In this document: piece after piece, positions 24,701-33,700 of the stretch
Layout of the letters: each line of letters begins with the position of its first letter
How positions within the stretch are numbered: the first letter of the stretch is position 1
Program-made: the position numbers and the translations under genes
Notes under the pieces: model-generated
Told to the model about the DNA's origin: nothing
Databases searched by the model: none
The model's input: only the letters and a program-made list of their open reading frames with translations
Origin: Candidatus Omnitrophota bacterium
GTDB taxonomy: Bacteria > Omnitrophota > Omnitrophia > Omnitrophales > Aquincolibacteriaceae
Assembly (NCBI GenBank): GCA_023247055.1
Contig: JAHFHF010000026.1
Coordinates: forward strand, 1-35,386
Reading direction: 5' to 3'
DNA length: 35,386 nt

Positions 24701-27700
24701 CGCCGCCATTTGTTTTTGCGATACCGCGGTGTCAGGATCGTCAATCACCTCGGTGTACACCTTAAGCGCAGAGAGCAAGCTGATCATGCTCTTCGTGAAA
24801 TCCCCGGGATGAAAGTCGGGTATCAGCTGGTAAAGATCCCGGCTCCGTTCCAGGGAAGTATTATTTTCCATCAGCAATTTTTCAAAGGTAAGCTGCGCAT
24901 AAACCTGCCGGGCATAGAGCACGCCCGGTCTCGAGTCTGCCAGGATAAAACGAATCAAGGGCTGGATTTTAGAATGCCCCTTGCTAAGGCGCCCCGGCGC
25001 CGTGACAAGCGCCTGAAGCGAGTCATGGATAAATTGCTTGTCCCTGTCTGATAAAGGCCAAAATTTTTGCTCTTGGAGGTCTCGGAGTATTTGGCGATAG
25101 CCTTCCGGCACGGCTTGAGAAAGATCAGCGCCCGCTTCTCCCAGAATTTTTTTGAAGCGGTTATGCGTGAGCGGCTCACCCTTGGCCACTTGCATAGCAG
25201 CGCGCATTTCTTGTTCGGAAACTCCGATATGGGCTGCTGAAAACTGCAAATAACGTGTAAATTCTGTCAGTGCCGGCATGGGAATGCTGGCTTGCACTTG
25301 CTTTCGCCGGGCTAATTCCTGCAAGCTTTTTTCCAACAGATCAAGCCGCGCGGTAAAATGTTCTGCCTTGGTCGACGCCGATTGTGCATAGGTCCCCAGC
25401 AAACTCGACAAAACAGGCGTAGAAGCCATTAGCGAGCCGCGGGCCAGAACATCCGCTATTTTTTGGATTAAAAATTCAACCTGCTTATCCGGATAGTTCA
25501 GCCGCCGCAGCTGTTCTGCGTAAACTACTTGGATCGTGCTGGCGGTCCACAGGGTTTGGGGATCATCACTTTTTTCCATCTCCGACAGCAAAAGCCGGAT
25601 ATGCGGAAAACTATGGCCTGCGGCTTTTAACATCTCGGGGTCTGTCATGGCCTCGATCAAACGGCGCAGCATGACAACCACCGCATCGGATTGGATCAAC
25701 AGGGCTTGAAACTCCTGACGGGCCTGCGCGTCTGAGAGCAGCCGGTCCAGCTCCTGGATCAGTTCCCGCTGATTCAAGGTAAAAAGCACGGGCCACGACA
25801 GTTTTGAAACGACTTGGTCCGTATAATCCTGGATCGTTTCAAAGTGAATAGCATCGCCCTCAAAACGGCTCCGCGACACCCAGGGTTTAAAGAGCGCCAA
25901 GGGGTGATCATCCGGAATATCTCTTAAAGAATCGGCGGCGCGAGGGCCAAGATCTTTGAGCATCGTACGCCAAAAGGACGCCATCGACGCCAAGATCGAA
26001 AAACGGCTCGACACATCCAGCCTTAGATCTTGCCTGGCCTCGATCAGCATCTGCATCATCTGCATTTCCTCTTCGATTTCGACGGTCAATTGGGCTTTAC
26101 TCAACGCCAAAGTGTCTGCCAAATTAATCCAGGTATAATCGTGTTGTTTGGCTTGATGCAATATGACAATTTGCGTAAGGATTTCGCGTGCCCAAACGTT
26201 CACTTTCGATTTCGGCTTGTGCACGTAAGTGTTGAGATCATCCTTGGCCTTGGCGCGCATTCTTTCATCCGGCGCTTCAAGCATCTGCGTGACAAAAACG
26301 CTAATCTGATCCATTTCTGCCTGACTCCAGTTCCACAGCTCAGGCTGACGCGTCTCAACCGGCAGCGGTGCTCCGGCTTCTTTCAGAATTTTTTTGAAAC
26401 GGTTGTTTGTCAGCGGTTCGTTATCAGGGACTTGCAGTACAAGCCTGCGCAACTCCGTTTCCGGTATATTGACGCTGCCGGCAAAATAGACAAATTCGCG
26501 CGTCAGTTCGCCTAAATCCGGCCAGGAAACGGTCTGCCCGGCTTTTTGAAATTGCAGTAGAATTTTTAAAGCTTCTTCGACAAACTCAGCGACAGCCTCC
26601 ACACGGGTGCCCCGGACAGGCGCGGACATCTCCACCTGCGGCGATTGGTCCCCTGCTGAAAAATCGGCGGCAATACTCCTGTTTTCAAAAATGGCCGATT
26701 TGCCGGCAAGCGCCAGCGAGATCAACACCGTTCCGTATTCATAAAACGGCCTTCCGCTTTGCATAAGCGTTACCGCGCGCTCCAAAGTCCACTGTTTAGC
26801 TTGCCGGGCATTGCCCATCTTCTCCAAACGCTCCGCATATTTTGTCATCACAGGCAGCGCGCTCATGGCCATGAGAGGATCGTTGCTGCCAAGCATTTCG
26901 TCCAGGGCCTGTGTAAAATGAGGCAAGCCCGTTGGACGTTCTAACAAATCCGGAGTTTGCAGTTGATCAAGCAGCGTCAGCAAACGGAATTTTGCAAACA
27001 AATGATGCCTTAAAAAATCTTGAAAACTCCGGCGTTCCTGCGGGTCAGACAAAAGATCGTTGAGTTTGCTTAAAAATCTCGGCGCTTCGACCGCAGCAAC
27101 ATCCTGAGCGCCAGGCTCATCGAGCGCCATCATCAGTTCAGCGGCATTGTCAAAATCCGGAATCGAGTCCCAGGTAATCCGTTTATGCGCCGGCGCAGCA
27201 TTTAAAGAGCTCAGCAATGTCAGCGGCGAATCCTCAGAAATTGTTTTCAAACGGTCTTGAACAGCCTGCGTCTGTAAATTTCTCCTCGTCTTTGGCGTTT
27301 CCAAATAATTTAAAACCTTGGTGACGATTTCTTTCCGGACAGGAAAACTCAAACGCGGGTCGCTAGCGGCTTCAAGCCTCAGCTGGGTAAATTGCAGCAA
27401 GTGCTCGGGCTGATCAAGCTGAATAACCGCCTTAAATCCGTCACGTACCGTTTGAGGATCATACAATGTCTCCGGAGTCTTCCGAATGTGATCAGACAGC
27501 AGTTCGTTGACAAGGCTCATGCGTGACCAGGTTTGAAAATGCGTAATGTCGCCGGCATCCAGAAAATCTCTGAGTTCCTGCTTAGCCCGTGCGCGCGTTT
27601 CCGGAGTTTTGGAACTATCAAAAATGGTTTGCAGGTGCCCCGTGAGCACCCCGATTTCTTCATCCGTCAGGCTCCAAAGCTGCGGGGGCGCGGCTTGGCG

Positions 27701-30700
27701 GTCCGCCGGTCCGGACGACGGGAGCGCTGCGCCCCTAAAAGCAGCGCGCATGGCCTGAATTTGCGCATCGATGTCCAGATCGCGCGAGGTCTGCGTCAGT
27801 AGATCAATGATCATTTCTAAAATGCGCTGGCCGCGGATGTTGACATCGCTGCCCTGTAAAGCTGCGGCGGCGATTCTGTGGTTGAGGCGTTCGACCATTT
27901 GCAGTCCCGTAAAAATCTCCGTATCATTGGTCCGAAAAAACTGTTCCAAAGCTGCCGATATTTCCCACCCTCCCGATAAGCCTTCATCGATCAAAGAATC
28001 CAACATCTCACCATAGAGCTCCAGCACCGGTTTGGCCGTCTCTGCAGGGTAACCGGCGCGAGTCAACTTCAGACCGGCGTATGCAAAATGAGAGACCATC
28101 CGGAAACCGCGAAAGCGGTTATGCATGCTAGAGTCTTGAATGAAAGAAAACAGCGTATCGCGCAAAGCATTGCCCGTTCTTTTTTCCAGCGGCGCAGGGA
28201 TCCGCAAAGCCTCACCCACGGCTTCCCTGGAAGCGACTGCTAAAAAAACATTGAACTGCGTGCCGCCGTCTCTGGCAATCCAATCGCGAAACCGGTTTCT
28301 ATTTTGGTCTGATTGCAAAAACTCGTTCAACCGGTTAAACCACGGCGCAAGATTGGTGGCATTGAAAACCTTAAAATTGTCCTGCTTGGCAGCCACCGCC
28401 ATAGCGACAGCCAAGAGATCTTCGATCGTTTCAGCATTTTTGATCTGAGCTTCCAGCGTCATGGCATCCACGGCTTTGGTGGACGCTGCAGGCACATCAA
28501 AAAAACTCAAGGGGCTTTGCGGGTCAAGCCTGCCGGAAAATCCGGAAATGGTTCGAATGACAGACTGGTAGAACTGCTGGGCTAAAATCAGCAGATGCCA
28601 TGATTCCTCCGGCGTCAATGAAACAGAATCCCGCGAGGCTTCAAGCGCGATCTGCGCTTTTAACACATCCTCGCCGCTCACCGAGGCTGCCACGGGTAAT
28701 AATCCTTTAAATCCGGCCGTAAAAACTTCCCTGGCTTTTTGAAAGTTCTCATAAGACGGGATCCCAGGGACTCCTGGCCGTGGGCTCGTCAGCACCGCCA
28801 GCCGCATCAACTTGGCATACACCATCATCTGACGGCTTAAAGCTTTATTGCCAAGGGGGTCCGGGCCTGTATCGGCCGTCCAGGCTTTGATTCGGGCCAT
28901 GACCGAACTACGCTTGGCATCAGAACCCGCCTCTACAAGCTCCTGCGCAAACACAAGAGTCGACGCGATATCCACGGGGTTCACCTGCCAAAGATTTTTT
29001 TGATCGGCGAGCGCATGGGCGGTTGCCCGGATGCCTTTGGGCAGAGCGCTCAGCGTATCGGCCGCCGCGGCTTCAAAAACATTCGAGAGCCGCCGTGCCA
29101 TTGCCGCATCATCCACAACGGCAGCCATAAACTCAAGGTATCGCACTGCTTTGGCCCGTAAAATTATTTTTTGATCTACAGATGCCTCGCGAACCATCTT
29201 TCCAAACTGCTTTGCGGCTTCTTCGTGAAGACCGGTATATAAAAGCCAGACCGCAATTTGGTAAGCCTCGTCAGAATCTCTTTTCAATAACTCTAAATTC
29301 TGCTCGATGATTTCGCGCATGAATTTTGCGGATTCTTCCGAAGCGGGCTTCTTGGGATGGAGACGCGCAATGAGTGTTTCGTAGGCATAAAGAAACGTCA
29401 GGGCCGCCTGCCTTTCGAAAGAATGTCCGTTCAAGACAGCCTCTTGAAGCGTTTCCTTAAGGTGGGAAGCCTTTCCCGCGAGATCGGTATACGGAGACCG
29501 GCCTGAGGATGCCCATGTCAGTGCCCGCGCGATCCATTGGACTCGCCCTGTATTGGCCGTGATGAACCGGAGAAACTCAGCTTTCGAGTCTTCGGCCCCA
29601 AGCAATTGATCGAATCTCGAAAGCAATGCATCGATCACTTGTGCGGAATAAACATGCTCTGTTATGGAAAGACTGTTCAGATACTCCAAAACTTCTTGCA
29701 GCGCCATGGATCCGATCTGCTGAATCGCTTGAGTTCCGTCGGGAACCACAGGGATAATTCTAAATGCCTCGGGTTCTAAAATTTTTAAAGGGCTTGCCGG
29801 GCTTACGCCGTGAAGAACGCTTGCAAAACTCTTCCCCGAAGCATCGTTATCAATACCTGCCTGTATCAGAAATTGATGCAAACCCTGCTGTTCAAATGCG
29901 GTTTTGAATTCAGAGTCGCTCAGCGCCTCTGAAAGCAAATGAATCTCCAACGCCCTCATCGGCGGCTCTTGGGTAAAAGGAAAGTCTTTAGGCGCAATCG
30001 CTGTTTTAAACTCTTTATACAAGGCACGCAATGCAACCCCTTCAGGCGCAAAGGGCGCTTGCGAATTAAGTTTAATCAGCAAGAGGTAACGGCGGCTTAA
30101 GGATTCATTGCCCCAGAAATCATCCGGCACCTCCGCCCAGGCTTTAAGCTCAGTGAGAATTTCCCGGCGGGTTTTTAAATCCGGGGCGGCATAATAGGCT
30201 TTCACTTTTTGTTCCGCATAGACATGGTCGGCGGGCGCCGCAGTCCAGATCTTATGGCCTTCCGCGGCCTTTTGTGCCAGATAATCGGCGGCCGGCAGCA
30301 CATCGCCGGGCAGGGGTTGCAGGCCCGCGGCAGCCTGATCAAAAATCTTCATCAGGGCCTGCTGTTTCTGCAGATACGCTTCCGCCGTGGCTTCTTCGGA
30401 TTGCGCCAGCGCCATCTCCAGCAAATGTTTGGCTCGCCGCCGCTCTTCCGGCTCATTGCCGGTTTGCAGCTGACGGCGCCGGTAAATCAGATTTCCGATT
30501 CGGTACGCAGCTTTGTTTAATTCGAAATCCGCTAGAAACCAACTCCAAGGCAGCGCCCCTGTGTCTTCTGCTGACGAATTCAGATAAATCTGCATCAATT
30601 CCGTCAGAAAATCTTCCGCGTCCCTGCTCGCCTTTTGGGATTCCGGCATTCCGGCCGCTAACGATCCGAGATAAAGGCCCACAAATCGCACAACACTGAC

Positions 30701-33700
30701 AAAGCTATAGATGTCGGCATCGCGGACAGCCCGATTCATTTCATGCAGCAAGATTTCCCGCAGCGCGGCATCGGATTGCGGACCATAGAAGTCTCTGATT
30801 CCTGTTGCGTCGGCTGACACTCTAATCAAGCCCCGGCCTAAATAAAACTGAGCGCTGAAATTGTTGCGCAACGTTTCCAGAAAAGCTTGCGCTCCAGCCG
30901 GAGTTTTAAGGTACTCTTCAAAAGAGAGCCGGAGAGGATCCAGTGTTTCTCGATTCCACGCCCCATCGTTGAACTGCCCGAGAATACAAAACAGGTTGAG
31001 ATAGGCCTCCATGGGCGCCGCCGAACGGGCCAGCATGACTTCCGTCACAACACGAATAAAACTCGTATTAAAATCTTTTGAGCGCACCGTACGGCTGTCT
31101 AGCATCGCCCGGTGATTGAGCAAGAATTTTAATTCTTTAGGATTCAAGTCACGGACGGCCTGTTGAATCGCCGCTTCAGTTTGACTATCCGGGTTTTGTA
31201 AAGATTGCAAAGCGGCCTGCGCGCGCTTTTCTTCTTCAGGAAGCAGGGGATCCGTCACATTGAGCCCTTTCAAAAAAACCAGCGGGCTGCGCGGATCGAT
31301 CTGAGCCGCCTGCCGCATAAAAAGGTCATGAAAACCTTGGGCCTTGACCGAAAAGGCGGTGAGGTGTTGAAATAAATCAAAACGTTCTTCCGCGCTGAGG
31401 CGCTGATCTTTGGAAGCTTCAAATAACATCTGCAATTGCAAAACATACACCGCAGGGTTTTGTTCCGGCATGGGCAGGCGCGAAAAAAGAGGCGTCGATT
31501 TAAATGGTAAAAGCTGTTCTAAAGTCATCCCCTGACGCGCGAAGAGTAATGCGTTGAGTTTGGTTCTTAGCAGGAACAGGCGGTTGATCGCACGATCCTG
31601 CTGGTTTGGATTCTTCCAGAACTCATCCACCCAGGCTTCGATGGCCTGATAGGCCTGCGGCCGTTCCGCTTCCGGCGCATCCACCCAGGCCTTAAGCAAG
31701 TCTTCAGCGCGGCGCAGATCTGAATCCGGAACCTGCCAAACGCGTTTGCCGGCCAGGTGGTTGACCGCTTCCAAGGGGTCTGCAGGTAAAAAATCCCCCG
31801 CTGCCATGGTTTCAAAATTTTCGTAAAACTCAGCGCGCGTTTTGGCAGCATCGTCGTTGTGGTAATACGCCGTCAAAAGATCCAGCCAATGCAAAGCCCG
31901 CCGGCGAAGCTGTGCCAGCGCGTCCGCACTAAGCGTTCCTTCGCGGCTTTTACGGTAAAACCACTTGCCCAGGGCGGCGGCGGCTTCCAGGCGCATCTCA
32001 TACTCAATGAAGGGAATACTGCCCGCCGAGGGAATCTCTGAAAGTAAATCCCTTTCAAAATCCGCTTCATAAAGCACGTGGCGCAGTTCCTTCGAAATTT
32101 CGGCTATCACTCCCGTTTGATTGACATCTTCCGTGATGGGGACTCCAATCAGATAATGCAGTCCCAAAATAAGGCCAGGGTCGCTGCCGTCTCTCAGGCC
32201 GTCTTTCAAGACGGCCAGCAAGGGATTGTCCTGGCCGGAAAACACGATTCCTTGGGCAGCGCTTGTGCCCTTGATCGTGCTCAAAAATAGTTTCTCGGCA
32301 TTCCACAAGGGCCCTCCGAAATAGTTCGCATAGGCAATGTTAGATGCCAGCATCTGCTCGAATTCACGCCGCTGCAGCGGATCCTGCAGCAGCTTCAGAA
32401 ACCGCTCAGTTATTTTTTTTTGGATGCCCGCATTGGTTTTTATCGCCGGTTCACTGTCAGAGAGGGCCCAGCATACGCTTATTTCCAGAATTGAATCCAC
32501 GTATCTCAGCCCCGTCTCAATGAATTTTTCAAGTTCCGTGCTTTGTAAATGCGTCGTGCTTTTCGTAATCGATCCGAAATATTGCACCCGGTCCGCAGCA
32601 CTGGCTCGCTGCAGCAAACTATTCAAAGGCGCCCATTGTTTTTCTCTTATGGCTCTAGTAATCGTTGCCGAAGCTTTTTTATTCCAGACCTCACCCGATG
32701 CTTTTTGTGCATAATCAAAACGGGGGGCCGCATAGCGCCGGAAAGGGCTTGCGGTATCCAACCGGCTCACATCAAAAGTCACTGTGCCCTGATGACGGCC
32801 GGGCAGGGAGCCCTTGAGTTCAGCATCGGTCAACACTTGATCGGCAATTTGAAAAAGCTGTACCCTTTCCGGCGGCGTAAAAAGATTGTCTTGCTGCGCG
32901 GCTTGCAAAATACTCTGAACGACGGGTAAAAGTTCTTTGGGCGGAAGCTGGTGCAGCTGGCCGAAGAAAACAAACTTTTTACTAAAAAAAGCATTGGCCG
33001 CGGCCAGGTCCTCGAAAGGAATCTGCAGGCCGGCTTCGGCGGCGCTATGCCACTTCGCCCGAAAAAATAACCGGCGGTTAAATGATTTCAAATTCGTATA
33101 CTGGTCTTCCTCACCGGCAGCCCAGACTTTGATTCTGTGCAAAAGTTTAGACTGCTGGTCACTTGGGGTTGAGAACCATTCCTGGATAAAGGCCTCCGCT
33201 TGCCGCACGTCCGCTTCGGAGATTCTAAAAAACCGGTAGGATTTCAAGCGATTGGCAATTGCCGTGGGGTCTTCCGGCAAGTCCCGTGGAAAACCATAGC
33301 TTTCCTCCCATTGATCCTCAAATTCAGAACCGGCGATCCGCTTTAACTCACTTAGCGCCGTCTCAAAAGGATCTGTCCACGGCTTTGCGGTCTTTAACTT
33401 TTTTTGCTCTTTTAAACCCTGCAGATGCGCGCCTACCTGCAGCGCAGTTTTCAAAACATGCTCGTGCAAAGCCGGATCGTCCTTGGCGTTTTCTAACATG
33501 ACCTGCCAATTCGAATCTTGCAAATCTTCGGTACGCATTTCACTGCGCGCCTGAGAGTCCGGTTCCAGGTCCGGCGGATTTTCAAGCCAGGCGGCCAGTG
33601 TGTTATCCGCGGGCTTATGAATATCTTGCATAAACCAGTTCAAGCCGGCAAGGCGCTGCGGGCTCCAGAGTTTTTCCGGCCCGGCTTGATGCAATGCGGA